From positions 122,495,964-122,559,963 of the forward strand of contig CAMZMU010000063.1 in NCBI GenBank assembly GCA_947311845.1: a stretch of DNA of 64,000 nt. Reading direction: 5' to 3'. Position numbers and translations under genes: made by a program. Numbering within the stretch: the stretch's first letter is position 1; each line of letters opens with the position of its first letter. The notes below the pieces were generated by a model that ran no database searches, was not told the origin of the DNA, and saw only the letters and a program-made list of their open reading frames with translations. This DNA comes from Poa pratensis (Eukaryota; Streptophyta; Magnoliopsida; Poales; Poaceae). Below are positions 33,942 to 46,140 of the stretch, one piece after another.

Positions 33942-35564
33942 ATGCAGCTCTCCCGCCTGAACCAGCACACTTTCCTGTCCCTCGTCAAAGCCACCGCCGC
34001 CGCCTCCGCTCACCGCCTCCCCAGCCTCCACACCGTCTACGTCAAGCTCAGGCTCCTCGCCTACACGCGCGTCACCAATGGCTTCATCCAGGGGTACTGT
34101 GCCACCGGCCGTGTCACCGACGCCCGCAGAGTGTTCGACGAAATGCCTCTACCGGACACCATCTCGTTCAACTCCATGATCCACGGTTACGCGGTGTCCG
34201 GCGACGTCGGGTCGGCGCGCCGGCTCTTCGAGCGGGTCCCGGTGTCGACGCCCGTCACATGGACGTCGATGGTCACGGCGCTCAGCCGCGCGGGGGAAGC
34301 CGAGTCCGCGAGGCGTGTCTTCGAGGAGATGCCAGAGAGGGACCTGGTCTCCTGGAACGCCATGATATCCGGGCATGTCGGGTGCCGGCAGCCCGTCGAG
34401 GCGCTCTGCCTCTTAGGGCGGATGATGGAGGAAGGGTTTGCGCCGAACCGTGGGACGGTCGTCAGCGCGCTGTCGGCCTGCGCGAGCGCCGGCGCGTTGG
34501 AGACGGGGAAGTGGGTCCATGCGTTCGTCGAGAAGAAGAGGCTCCGGCAGGACGAGTTCCTCGGCACAGCGCTGGTTGACATGTATGCCAAGTGTGGCGC
34601 CGTGGAGCTTGCGCTGGATGTGTTCGCCGGCTTGAGGGCGAGGAACACGTGTACCTGGAACGCCATGATCAATGGCTTGGCCATGAACGGCTACTCGGCG
34701 AAGGCGTTGGACGTGTTCCGCCAGATGGAGCTCGACGGGTCCGTGGCGCCGGATGAAGTGACCTTTGTCGGAGTCCTCTTGGCGTGCAGCCATGGTGGAT
34801 CTGTGGAGGCCGGAAGGGAGCATTTCAACATGATTTCTGAGAAGTATGGCATTGGGTTGATCCTTGAGCATTATGCGTGCATGGTTGATCTCCTCGCCCG
34901 GTCTGGTCATCTACAGGAAGCACACAAGCTCATTACAGAAATGCCAATGAAGCCGGATGCTGTCGTCTGGAGGGCTTTGCTCGGTGGATGCCGTCTCCAC
35001 AAGAATGTCAAGATGGCCGAAACTGTCATAACTGAAATGGAAGCAACCTGCAGCGGTGACCATGTCCTCCTGTCCAATCTCTACGCTGCAGTAGGGAGAT
35101 GGAATGGTGTTGAAGATGTTCGGAGGACCATGAGAAGCAAGGGGATTGAGAAGATTCCTGGCTGCAGCTCCATTGAGATGGATGGTTCCATCCATGAATT
35201 CATTTCAGGTGACAAGTCACATCCATCATATGATGACATTCATGCAAAGCTGATCGAGATTGATGGAAGGATGCAACAGCAAGGTTATGTCAGGGAAACT
35301 GCAGAGGTGTTCTATGACGTCGAAGATGAAGAGAAAGAACAGGCACTCGGTCATCACAGTGAGAAGCTTGCAATAGCGTTTGGGCTCATCGGTGCACCTC
35401 CAGATGCTACAATCAGAATCGTCAAAAATCTTCGCTTTTGTATGGATTGTCACAAGTTTTCTAAGCTAGTGTCCAAGATCTATCATCGGGAAATTGTGGT
35501 TCGTGACAGAGCTAGGTTTCATCATTTTAGAGGGGGGACTTGTTCTTGCAATGATTTTTGGTAG
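33942..35564 (+). CDS. DYW-class pentatricopeptide repeat protein, 540 aa
   Basis: A single intronless ORF, as is usual for plant PPR genes. Tandem PPR motifs of the PLS type run from about residue 40 to 330; recognisable units include ARRVFDEMPLPDTISFNSMI, RRVFEEMPERDLVSWNAMIS and LVDMYAKCGAVELALDVFAG. E and E+ motifs follow (DAVVWRALLGGCRLHKNV, GCSSIEMDGSIHEFISGD). The DYW cytidine-deaminase domain ends the protein, with the zinc-site HSEKLA near residue 471, CMDCHKF near 500 and the terminal CSCNDFW, so the last triplet is DFW rather than DYW. Such proteins bind organelle transcripts and edit C to U; plastid versus mitochondrial targeting cannot be settled from the short N-terminus. It has relatively few repeats, and its RNA target is unknown. 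Confidence 0.93.
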   Translation: MQLSRLNQHTFLSLVKATAAASAHRLPSLHTVYVKLRLLAYTRVTNGFIQGYCATGRVTDARRVFDEMPLPDTISFNSMIHGYAVSGDVGSARRLFERVPVSTPVTWTSMVTALSRAGEAESARRVFEEMPERDLVSWNAMISGHVGCRQPVEALCLLGRMMEEGFAPNRGTVVSALSACASAGALETGKWVHAFVEKKRLRQDEFLGTALVDMYAKCGAVELALDVFAGLRARNTCTWNAMINGLAMNGYSAKALDVFRQMELDGSVAPDEVTFVGVLLACSHGGSVEAGREHFNMISEKYGIGLILEHYACMVDLLARSGHLQEAHKLITEMPMKPDAVVWRALLGGCRLHKNVKMAETVITEMEATCSGDHVLLSNLYAAVGRWNGVEDVRRTMRSKGIEKIPGCSSIEMDGSIHEFISGDKSHPSYDDIHAKLIEIDGRMQQQGYVRETAEVFYDVEDEEKEQALGHHSEKLAIAFGLIGAPPDATIRIVKNLRFCMDCHKFSKLVSKIYHREIVVRDRARFHHFRGGTCSCNDFW

Positions 35565-36182
35565 AAGAGGAGCAGCTAAACCCTGGCACAGTGGCGGCAT
35601 AAAGTATGCATTTCTTATCATGAACTTGTGCTTGTTAGTGATTTCTCTACTCTTTATTGGATATGACCATGCAGATTTGCCTGAATCAATGTATGTAGTC
35701 TGTGGGGATAAGTTCATAATACTACTTGAGAATGTACTCTAATAATTCAGAAATGTCATGAACTAAAAAATGAACTTATGAAGTCGTTCTCTTATTCATG
35801 TGGTAAAGAAAAAATTTCATTGGTATTTCTATGGAATTTACTATTATTGGGGGATTCTTGGAACTCTGGAAGTTTTAGTTTTTGGGTCCAAATTTGATAA
35901 AAATAAATTTAGGTTATAGAACCACCCACATATAGCAACAAAAAAATATATTAAGGAACAGTAGAGGAGGACAGTACTGATGAATATATACTATTGAAAT
36001 GGTAAATATGTACAACATAATTCAACTTGGCTGAGTGTCTTGATAAAACTACGAAGGTGGTTAAGAAAAGCTAATACTGGATTGGTCACTTTTGGGTCTG
36101 TTGATACTTGGTACCACTTGTTAGCAACATTGCACAAAAATCCGCCGAAGCATCATTAGTGGAACTTTGCAAGTTGTAGTTG
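35565..36182. other. Intergenic, between convergent genes
   Basis: The 3' ends of the PPR gene (+) and the permease gene (-) face each other here. The sequence is AT-rich, as expected of 3' UTRs. No repeat or extra gene was recognised. Confidence 0.5.
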
Positions 36183-39100
36183 TCAATGTAGTCCTTGTAA
36201 CTGCAGTATGTCCTTGAAAATCTCTGAAAAAATTACAAGCAAGGCGCCTCCTCCAACAAATGAGAGGGTAATTTTTCCTCCTGGGACTATAGGGGATATA
36301 GGAGCTTCTAAGTCATCTGAGTATCTCTCCGACCAAGACATAGATGCAGGGAAAACTCCAAAGAGTACTAGAACTGAAATGAATACATACAAGGGGTTAG
36401 TTTATTCCATTAAAGTAGAAAATCTAATGCACAATCAGTAAACATACGAATGTTCTGTACGTCCTACTCATAAAAAGTTACTGCAGTAGACGATCACAAA
36501 CCGTATGAATTTTCTGCATTTCTATTTAGAAATTATGAGTATACTACTTCGTGGCTGCAGTCTGCAACTGCAAGGAGTCCAGTATTTTTCATTTGGATTA
36601 GAGATACTGCAAAAGGATCCTTACCTCCATAAGTTCCTGCAAAGTCCAGTGCCTTGAAGAATATCTCTGGATCAAGAAGTGAAAGAACAAGCGGAGGGAG
36701 CAAAGTTACAAGGTATGTCAAAGGTTTGTTCTGTCCACTCGGTAGTTTGAGCACTGCAAAGTTGTATAGAGGGTTAAAAAAGAGAAGCATATTGCATTAA
36801 TAGCAGTAAGCAGTATTCCCAGAAATTTTGCAATTGTTTTGCTGTCTTCATATATATCAGAATCTTAGATCTTCTACCCTAGACCTCTTCTTAGCTGAAA
36901 AATATGATTGCAGGGGCTGAGGAAGATTCTTACAGTCTGCTATGAAGTCCGAGAGTCCTAGAACAAATCCAATGTATGATGTGCCTATTGCAAGAAATGA
37001 GAATGCCTCAATGATAGGCTGCAAACAAGAAGAGATTTCAAATTAATCCCAATTTATAACACATCATAAGATACAACTTGACGAATACTTACCCCCACTA
37101 TACCATTGCTTGACCTAAGTTGTTGTAGTGGATCAGTAATAGTCTCACTCCCTGCAAGCCCCGGAATTGTCCCTAGGATGACAGCATCCCATATGAGAAA
37201 CAGAGCAAGGGGTATGGCAGTACCTAATACAATGGCCTTCCTGCAAGATTCAGTAAGGATATCATATGCATCTGAAATTCAACAACTTAGGATATAATGA
37301 TATGATCAGTCGAACACAAAACTCATGATTTGTGTGTCCCTTAATGAGGATTATTGCTTGTTGTTTAAGATTTTATTTCTCTAAACAAGGCATATATTGC
37401 TCTGTTGCCACAAGTCTAAAAATACTGTTGTATCCTTTTGCTTTTATTACTCAAAACTGTTGTACTTATGCAGGTATTTTGCCAGATTTGAGTTCACAAC
37501 CCTACCTTACTTTTGACAGGTCTCCCTCCAAATTTGTACAGAGGACAGGAACTACATTCTGTTAAGGAAAATATTCAGTCTAGTGCCAAGAAGATCAATT
37601 TATTCGAATTGAATATGGTAAGCAGGATTACCTGGTACACGAATGAAAGAGCAATTATCGGTATACTTTGGGGAGCAGCAGCAAAATTTGTTTCGAGAAG
37701 AGAACTCCACTGTATGTTTCCACTTGCCACCACCTATAAAAAACACCCAATTTGTTCACTATCTATGCTCTGTACTCTGTTCTAGGATGTTCCTTGCTCT
37801 GAAGAAATTTCCTAGTGGTCTTTTCATGTTATGTTTGTCACCAGACGTCGTTTTATCTCTGTTCAAACCATTACTAAATTTGTAAAAAAATGGTCATATT
37901 TCCTTCCAAATAGAACCAGTTTATCTAGAAGTATCGAGGATTCCGTTCGACACACTTTTACTAATGTTTCTCAATGTATGTGTATACTTGAGCAATTTTT
38001 TTTTGAAGGGCATTACCGTAGGGGAAACCCCTACGGTGTGGATTTTCTGTTTTCTATTGATAAAACATCCGGGCAGTCACTAAAAGCAGTGACCCCCCAC
38101 AGTACAAAGTTCCAAAGTTCACGGAGGGTAGAAGGAGAAAGGGGGATACATGATTAAGTAAACAAGGACCTAGTCCACTCTAGCGGGGGAGACACAAGGT
38201 TCTCCTTAACTCTATGTCGATGCAGCAAGGACCTAGTCCACTTATACTTGACCAAAATTTCATCTCCATAGGATGTTTTGCAACCAAAATTAATAGTAGG
38301 CCTTAAATAATTTTCAGGAATATATTTATTCTCTTCATCAACTGCCAGAATACCCAAGATTTCAAATATTTATGATATGTTCATGTAAAACTCCACATCA
38401 CAAGTTCATAACTGCTAAATAACAGTATGCATACTTGGTAGCAGTAGAACTTACCACAAGAGTTGTGAAGGACGCTATGATACTGAACACCAAAAAACCA
38501 TTCACAGCACCAATGACTCGCTGACTGCAGTTTTCAATACAATAAGTTTTAGTGCTTATCAACTGATCCGGAAATTGACTACTGTGTGACTTAAAGGTAA
38601 TACTATCCTGTTGGATGGTAAATTGCCTAAGTAACTACCGACATAAGGACATAATTTCCTATAAGATAATTTTTTAAATATTCGTAATTGTATATATGTT
38701 TGTTCTTAAACCGAAAATGAAAGGTGACACTTAACAGTCACAAATTAACAAGTCATAGACTTGAAGCTACATTCAACGTAATCAGGAATTTCCCTACCAT
38801 AACTTGGAAACATGTTGTGGTGAACCCTGAATTCTAACTAAATTATATGAAAAGGAGATATGATGCATGTACTTTAACATCCTTTTGCTATTACAGGAAG
38901 TGTATCATTTGAGATGATACTGTAACGTTTGGTACGTACCTTCCAAAGTAACATAACCCACCAAAAGCCAGTGAAAACAGGGTAGCACTCTCCCATCTGT
39001 GTCAACAGTAACATCATCAATGGCTGAAGACAAGACATTTTTAAACGACTAATCAAATTAATTGTGATGACTAACGACACTCAGTAACTGCTAAGCAGCA

Positions 39101-42100
39101 GGAAAAATAATATTTCTGTGCGTTGTAAAAAAACCAACTAGAGCAAATTCCATATGAGTTGCGTATAACATAATGCCAGTCCTTACATTTTGTTCTTCTT
39201 GGGTATAACACAAGGATAAAACATAATAAACACTAGAAATCACACCAGTAAGATGGATATACGCATTTCTATAAAAAAATACAGGGGGGTTAAATAGATT
39301 AGCTAGATGGTAAACTGAAGATAAAGAGAAGAGGTCATACAGTGGAATGCCCAGTGAGTTTGTTATGATCTCTGAAGAGCGTGCCACGTACGCAATAAGA
39401 AGCGCATAGTGTATAAATAAATATGAAAAGCTGCGGGCGCATGTAAGCATGGTCAGAGTTTCTCCAGTTCAAATTTGAACTTGTAATCGAGTGTCAATAG
39501 GTAGGAAACAAGGATGCTCATTATGATGGTTAGGTCTATGTATATCAAGATTTGGAGTTCTTATGCATAAACAAACCACAGTCGTATTATCATACCACGC
39601 TGTTCTTACTCCAGAAGTCCCTAGAGTGCGCTGGGCCATTGAAACCTGAAAGAAAAAGAGTCTTCAGAGAGTATGCTTGCTACTTTCAAACCACACAAGA
39701 AGTGAAATATACAAGGAAAAAAATCGATATCAGAGATGGCTAGATGCAACATCCCACCAATTATTGACTAGTCACGAGATGATTGGTGGGATGTAACATT
39801 GTAAGATCAAACATTGCTACTTTCGTTGTCTATCTTTTGCCGGTCTTAATAGACGGACCTTGTGGTCAGGTAGCATATATTGAAGCATTTGAGTGTTGGA
39901 TCACCCATCTGCTAAAGCTACTGGCAGCTGATCAAGTATCAGCATGTGTATCTTCTGGTAATATGCCAGTCTTTAGCAGTTCAGCTAAATCATATTATTG
40001 CACATTCATTTTAATTGCCTCTGATAGAAATGTTGATCAGGAAACCAGTAGTGGAGTTAAGAGTTATGTGTTAACTACCAGGGAGACACCTCCGGATCCT
40101 AGCTCACACATTGTGTTGACATTTACTTCAGCAACTAACAACCCTGTTACAACCTGGAGAAAGTGATGCCAAACAGAATCTGTCAGAGTGTAAACAAGTA
40201 AATGAATCAGACAGAATATTGGGGGAAACTACCAAACCGACCTATGTCAAGGTGACACAACAAACAAATATTTTCTTTATGACAAGAATTTATCCAAGCA
40301 AGCACAGTTACAAAAGGATTTACCTTTGAGAGGCTTCTCTGACTGCATGCATGTCACCTCTAATAGGTCAGGTTTGATAGTTTACCCAGTCAATGACATT
40401 CTATTACCATATATGCCCAGCAGAAAATGCATGTAACTGCCGAGGCCAAGAATCCAGCTTCTTGTGTGACCGCAGGGATTGCAAGGATGCCTGCCCCTAC
40501 CTATGGTATCAACATAGGTGAAAAGAAAGGTTTGTTACGTAAGAATTGTTAGAACAGAGTTGTTAGCTGTGTGTTTACTTAGCATATTGTATAGGGGCTT
40601 CTTTGCTTATTTCCCTGTGTACATGTTCTGGCCTGTTTGGCCCCGACTGAATAGAAGCTCACTTCATAACATGGTATCAGGGCTGGGGCTAGGTTTCCCT
40701 GCCGCCGCCGCCGCCGCCGGTCGCCGCCGCCGCTGCACCCTCTCTCCATCGAGCTTCTCCCCTTCTTCTTCAAGCTGCTAGGCCGCCGCCGCCGTTCCAG
40801 GCCGCCGCTGTCTTCTGCCTTCCTGGACGCCGCCGTCTTCCTTCCCGGACGCCGCCGTCCTCCCTGACCGCCGCCGTCCTCCCTGGCCGCCGCCGCTGTC
40901 TTCAAGCCGCTGCTGGAATGGCGCCCTCCACCACCACCGGTGCTGTACAAGTACCCAGATGTCCTGTTATCTTCAACGGGCAGAACTACAGAGACTGGGT
41001 GCAGCACATGAAGCTGCACATGAGGGGTCAGCGGGTCTGGGAGTATCTCACAGGTTCTCTACCATGCCCTTCGCTGCCCACCCCTCCTGCTGAGGTGGTT
41101 TTCCCTGCTGATGCCGATGATACCAAGCAACGTGAGGTGCTGGATGCCTTTGAGGAGGCCACTGAAGGGTACCAAAATCAGCTCCACCTGTACAAGCAAT
41201 GGACAGATGATGATGCTCGGGCCTCTGCTATCTTGGTGTCCAGCATGGATGTTGATCTCACCATGGATGTGGTGTCCCTTACGAGTGGTCATCAGATGTG
41301 GGAACACCTTCGTCGTCGCTACGAGCCTACGGGGGATGCCATGTATCTCTCCGTTATTCGTCAAGAGCAACAACTTAAACAGGGAGATGCCACAGTTGAT
41401 GAATTCTACAAGGAGCTGTCAGCGGTGTGGCGCCAATTGGACTCTCTGGGAGCTGATGTGTGTCGCACATGTCAGTGCTGCGTGCGGCAACAAGCCAAGC
41501 TGGAGGTTCGTCGCCTCTACGACTTCCTCACTCGCCTCCGAGACGAGTTCGAGCAGAGTCGTGCCCAGCTGTTGGCACGCCATCCTCGGCTGTCTACTTT
41601 GGAGGCTCTTGCTGAAGTGCGCTCTGAGGAGCTGCGTCTACGCACCACGGGCATGTTGCCGTCCTCTTCAGCAGTCCTGGCTGCACACATTTCACCACCG
41701 CAACAAGTTGGGCCTTCCCCTACACCGGTGGCTGGGATCTCCACTAGAGCCTTCTGCACCTACTGCAAGCAGGATGGTCACATGATCATGGAGTGCATAA
41801 AGAGGAAGAAACAGAATCGCCGTGGTGGCCGTCCTCATAAGGACTCCGGAGGCTCCTCTGATTCTCGTGAGGGTTCCCTTGAGAAGGTTCACCAGGAGAT
41901 GCTCACCTTGCTGCGCCGCCTAGCTGCGTCGGCACCCTCCTCAGGTTCTGCTGGTTCTGCTGGTCAGACGTCTGGTCCGCCACCACACTCTTCTTCAGGT
42001 ACAACTTTGCCTTGGATTCTTGATTCTGGGGCCTCCTTCCACATGACACCACACACTCATCACCTTAGTGCTGTCAACTCTGTACCTTCTCCACTTACAG

Positions 42101-45100
42101 CTCAGACTGCAGATGGCACTTGTCTTCCTGTTGCAGCACGAGGAACTCTTTCAACATCTTCTTTTCATGTCCCTGCTGTTTCTCATGTTCCAAAACTGAC
42201 TTTGCAACTTATGTCTGCTGGTCAACTCACGGATGTGGGGTGTCGTGTTATTTTGGATTCTGACTCGTGTTGTGTTCAGGATCGTCGTACGGGGACTCTG
42301 GTTGGGATCGGTCCTCGGCGCCATGACTCTCAGCGCCTTTGGGAGCTCGACTGGCTGCGCCTTCCTTCCGCTGCGTCCTCCAGCCAGTCGGACGTCACCA
42401 ACCCTTTTGCTTCAGCTGTCACCTCCACTACTTCCTTCGCTCAGTGGCATCATCGGTTGGGTCACATTTGTGGCTCTCGACTGTCTTCTTTGGTTAGGAG
42501 TGGTGTTCTAGGGTCTGTATCAGGTGATAGTTCACTAAATTGTACAGGTTGTAAGCTTGGCAAGCAAATACAACTCGCCTACCCCTCTAGTATTTCTGTA
42601 TCTCAGCGACCTTTTGAACTTGTTCACTCTGATGTATGGGGCCCTGCCCCCTTCGTTTCGAAAGAGGGTCACAAATATTATATAATCTTCATTGATGACT
42701 TTTCTCGCCACACTTGGATCTACTTTATGTCATCTCGCAGTCAAGTGCTTCAGATTTACAAGTCTTTTGCTACCATGGTTCGCACTCAGTATGATTCCTC
42801 TATTCGAGTTTTTCGTGCTGATTCGGCTGGTGAGTACCTATCTCGTGCGCTTCGTGGTTTTCTTGCTGAACAAGGCACCCTTCCTCAGTATTCATGTCCT
42901 GGTGCCCATGCTCAAAATGGGGTGGCTGAACGCAAACATCGCCACATCCTTGAGACTGCTCGAGCTCTTCTTTTATCTTCTGCTGTTCCCCCACACTTCT
43001 GGGCTGAGGCTGTCTCTACTGCCGTGTATCTCATTAATATTCAGCCCTCTGTTGCTCTCAAGGGGGGATACCAGTTGATCATCTAGGTGATGGTCCAGCT
43101 GATTATAGTGGTCTGCGTCTTTTTGGTTGTGCCTGTTTTGTTCTTCTCCACCCGCATGAGCGCACCAAATTGACTGCTCAATCTGTTGAATTTGTTTTCC
43201 TCGGCTATAGTTTAGAACACAAAGGTTACCGCTGCTGGGACCCTATTGCTCGGAGAGTGAGGATCTCCAAAGATGTGACTTTTGATGAGTCTCGCTCCTT
43301 CTACCCTCGTCATTCCTCTACTGCCACCACAGAGTCGTTAGTTGAGCCTCTCTCTTTCTTGACTCTACCTGATTATCCAATTTCACCGGCCCCTGTTAGG
43401 TCCACTCCTCACCCTTCACCTGTGTCTGCTCATGAGGTTCAGCTTACACAGGATGAGGTTTCTGTTCCAGTTCCCCTACCTCGGTCGAGCCATTCACTCT
43501 CTCTCCATTTCCTTTTACCTACTCCCGTCGTGCTCAACACCCTTCTCCCTTGGATGCGCCACCTTCCACTTCCACTCCTTCCTTGTTGGGTCCGGTTCCT
43601 TCAGGGCCACCTACTCCCCTTGCTCCTAGATATAATCTGCGTGATCGCAACACTCTCAAGCGTCCTGCCTTCTATGCTGCCGCTGCTGCTACCACCATTA
43701 TTGAGCCGTCTACGTATCGTGAGGCGGCTACTCATCCTGAATGGCAGCATGCCATGGTAGAAGAGATTGCTGCTCTTGAGCGGACACGTACTTGGGACCT
43801 TGTACCCCTTCCTTTAGGTGTTAGACCCATCACTTGCAAATGGGTCTACAAGGTTAAGACACGTTCAGATGGTTCTCTCGAGCGCTTTAAAGCTCGACTT
43901 GTTGCGCGTGGCTTCCAACAGGAGTATGGTCGTGACTATGATGAGACTTTTGCTCCTGTTGCTCACATGACCACTGTTCGAACTCTTTTGGCTGTTGCTG
44001 CTGTTCGGAAGTGGTCCATTTCTCAAATGGATGTCAAGAATGCCTTCTTGAACGGTGAGCTGCGGGAAGTTGTCTATATGCAACCGCCTCCTGGATATAC
44101 CGTCTCTGATGGGACCGTCTGTCGCCTTCGGCGTTCTCTGTATGGGCTGAAACAAGCTCCCCGTGCATGGTTTGAGCGGTTCTCCTCTGTCATCACAGGG
44201 GCTGGGTTCTCTGCTAGTGCTCATGATCCTGCTCTGTTTATTCACACTTCTCCTCGTGGTCGCACCCTTCTGCTCCTCTATGTTGATGACATGATTATCA
44301 CAGGGGATGACCACCAATTTATTGATTTTGTGAAGAAACGTCTCCATGAGCAATTCTTGATGACTGATTTGGGTTCTCTTCGCTACTTTCTTGGACTTGA
44401 GATCATTTCTTCCCCCGAGGGCATTTGTCTCTCTCTCAAGAAAAGTACATACAAGATCTTCTCACTCGTGCTTGCCTCACTGATCAGCGCACGGCTGACA
44501 CTCCTATGGAGCTTGGCCTTCATCTTCGTCCTGGTGAGGGTGAACCCCTCGCAGATCCCACTCGCTACCGTCATCTTGTTGGGAGCCTTGTCTACCTAGG
44601 CATCACTCGCCCTGATATTTCTTATGCTGTGCACATTCTAAGTCAGTTTGTCTCTGCTCCCACTCAACTTCACTACAGTCATCTTCTTCGTGTTCTTCGT
44701 TACCTTCGTGGGACTGTGACTCGGCGCCTATTCTTCTCTAGCTCCAGCTCCCTTCAGCTTGAGGCCTACTGCGATGCAACCTGGGCCAGCGAGCACACCG
44801 ATCGCCGCTCTCTCTCTGCCTATTGTGTTTTTCTTGGCTCCTCGCTGATTGCCTGGAAGACCAAGAAGCAGACTGTTGTATCTCGCTCTAGCGCTGAGGC
44901 TGAGCTGCGAGCTATGGCGGCCGTGACAGCTGAGATCACTTGGCTACGGTGGCTTCTTCAAGATTTTGGTGTTTCCACCGCTGCACCAACCCCTTTGCTC
45001 TCCGACAGCACTGGGGCGCTCAGCATTGCCCGTGATCCAGTGAAGCATGAGCTCACCAAGCACATCGGTGTTGATGCCTCCTACATGCGTTCTCAGGTGC

Positions 45101-46140
45101 AAGAGAGGACTGTGGTCCTTCAGTATGTGCCCTCGGAGCTTCAGCTTGCTGATTTTCTGACGAAAGCTCAGACACGGTCACAACACAGCTTTTTCTTGTC
45201 CAAACTCAGTGTCCAAGATCCCCCTTGAGTTTGAGGGGGGTGTTAGAACAGAGTTGTTAGCTGTGTGTTTACTTAGCATATTGTATAGGGGCTTCTTTGC
45301 TTATTTCCCTGTGTACATGTTCTGGCCTGTTTGGCCCCGACTGAATAGAAGCTCACTTCATAACAAGAATAATGAGCCTTTGCTTACTCGGTATCATGTA
45401 AGAGTAATTACCTTTGCTTATTCAGTATAATACTAGGAATATGATTACTCCAAGGGCTGTCTCAAGTAATTTTTAACATGCTTGAACTAAGGTAACTATG
45501 GTTTGAGTTGGTCTTGAAGCTGTTGATGCTTCAAGCAGTCAAAGGCCAATTCACTGTCATGAGTTCTGGTTAGTTCTATGGTATTGTTTTATCTAACCAG
45601 CTTTCATGTGATTTCTCATCTCAGAGATTCTTGGCGCATTGCATTTTAGCAGAGCCTTACCGGCAGCCTGGTATTATCATGAATCCTACGTCAAAATTTC
45701 AGCAGCTCTTACAGAGTCAGTGGTATAAAGGAAAGGAGCATTACCGTTGTGCCGGCCACAAGCAAGATGGACCCGGTTACACTCCCTGGCATCATCAAGT
45801 GAAAAACAGAGACACAATCCCATCAGGTGCGCCTCAGAAAGCAAAATTCCGCTAAGAAAGCTGAGAAAATCAGCAGACTCCAATGCATGATCCGAGCATG
45901 ATTACCCGGCTCGTGCTTCATGGTTGCCTGGTTGATGTTGGAGAAGAGGCGCTCCAGCTGCGGCGGCGAATCATCTGGTGATCGCCTTTCGGCAGACTGA
46001 GAGCAGAAGCATCTTTGCAGCCGGCTCCTCTTGGCTTGTCCTGGCCTTCTACGCACCGGTGTTGTGGCAGAGAAAGAGCGCGAAATGGATACCGGTGGTG
46101 AGTTCAGTAGAGGGTAGCACTGAAGAGAGGCTAGTGCCAT
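36183..46140 (-). CDS. Plastid-type tryptophan/tyrosine permease family transporter, 472 aa
   Basis: Fourteen exons on the minus strand join in frame: 46140-45906, 45785-45745, 40500-40408, 40153-40079, 39645-39596, 39430-39341, 38996-38940, 38524-38455, 37733-37632, 37558-37506, 37240-37093, 37018-36934, 36753-36625 and 36373-36183, with GT-AG ends throughout. The first 60 residues are Ser/Arg-rich with few acidic residues, a likely chloroplast transit peptide. The membrane part opens with [19 protein letters not shown], the glycine-rich first helix of the Trp/Tyr permease branch of the APC/LeuT-fold superfamily, followed by hydrophobic helices and motifs such as [18 protein letters not shown] and [13 protein letters not shown]. 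Related plant proteins are thought to move aromatic amino acids across the plastid envelope; substrate is inferred. ATG 46140 is preferred over an upstream in-frame GTG. Intron 2 (40501-45744) is enlarged by a complete copia element. Confidence 0.9.
37996..38242 (-). mobile_element. Candidate non-LTR retroelement fragment in permease intron 8
   Basis: On the plus strand it starts with a poly-T run, meaning a poly-A tail on the minus strand. It is flanked by tatacttgagcaa (37983-37995) and tatacttgaccaa (38243-38255), a 12-of-13 match that fits a long target duplication. Inside, ccgtaggggaaacccctacgg (38009-38029) is a perfect 9-bp stem with a 3-base loop, and caaggacctagtccact occurs twice 64 bp apart, the second copy ending at the right boundary. 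The family is not identified. Confidence 0.5.
40547..40671 (+). repeat. 5' LTR of the copia element, 125 bp
   Basis: Identical to 45241-45365. TG...CA ends, directly followed by the primer-binding site. Confidence 0.95.
40672..40683 (+). other. Primer-binding site of the copia element
   Basis: tggtatcagggc directly follows the 5' LTR and matches the methionine-tRNA type with one difference from the common tggtatcagagc. Confidence 0.85.
40918..45228 (+). pseudogene. Copia gag-pol polyprotein with three frameshifts
   Basis: ATG 40918 opens gag. The zinc knuckle [14 protein letters not shown] is near residue 280, the protease motif ILDSGAS near residue 367, the integrase zinc site (HHRLGH, then CTGCKLG) near residue 511, and the integrase core has [16 protein letters not shown] and NGVAERKH. 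The frame breaks at about 43070, where one base is missing after a G run. It resumes in the 43170 frame and breaks again at about 43497. Reverse transcriptase then reads from about 43550 ([14 protein letters not shown] near 44280). A third break at about 44432 leads to RNase H (YCDATWAS) and the TAG at 45226-45228. The second and third breaks each look like one extra CT in a short CT repeat. As read, only a gag-protease-integrase product is possible. Confidence 0.9.
45229..45240 (+). other. Polypurine tract of the copia element
   Basis: gtttgagggggg abuts the 3' LTR, the expected place for plus-strand priming. Confidence 0.75.
45241..45365 (+). repeat. 3' LTR of the copia element, 125 bp
   Basis: Identical to the 5' LTR; followed by the duplication agaat. 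Confidence 0.95.

Larger units (their letters stand above)
40547..45365 (+). mobile_element. Copia-type LTR retrotransposon, 4,819 bp, complete
   Basis: Both LTRs are 125 bp (40547-40671 and 45241-45365), start tgttagaacag and end cataaca, and are identical base for base. The target duplication is agaat at 40542-40546 and 45366-45370. The domain order is gag, protease, integrase, reverse transcriptase, RNase H, which is diagnostic of copia. The element lies in intron 2 of the permease gene, opposite to its transcription. Very short LTRs and compact size resemble small low-copy copia families; I do not assign a family name. Confidence 0.95.

Noticed and set aside
40579..41019. Minus-strand ORF over the GCC-rich start of the copia gag
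   Set aside because: Shadow of the gag coding region, with Gly/Arg-rich low-complexity translation.
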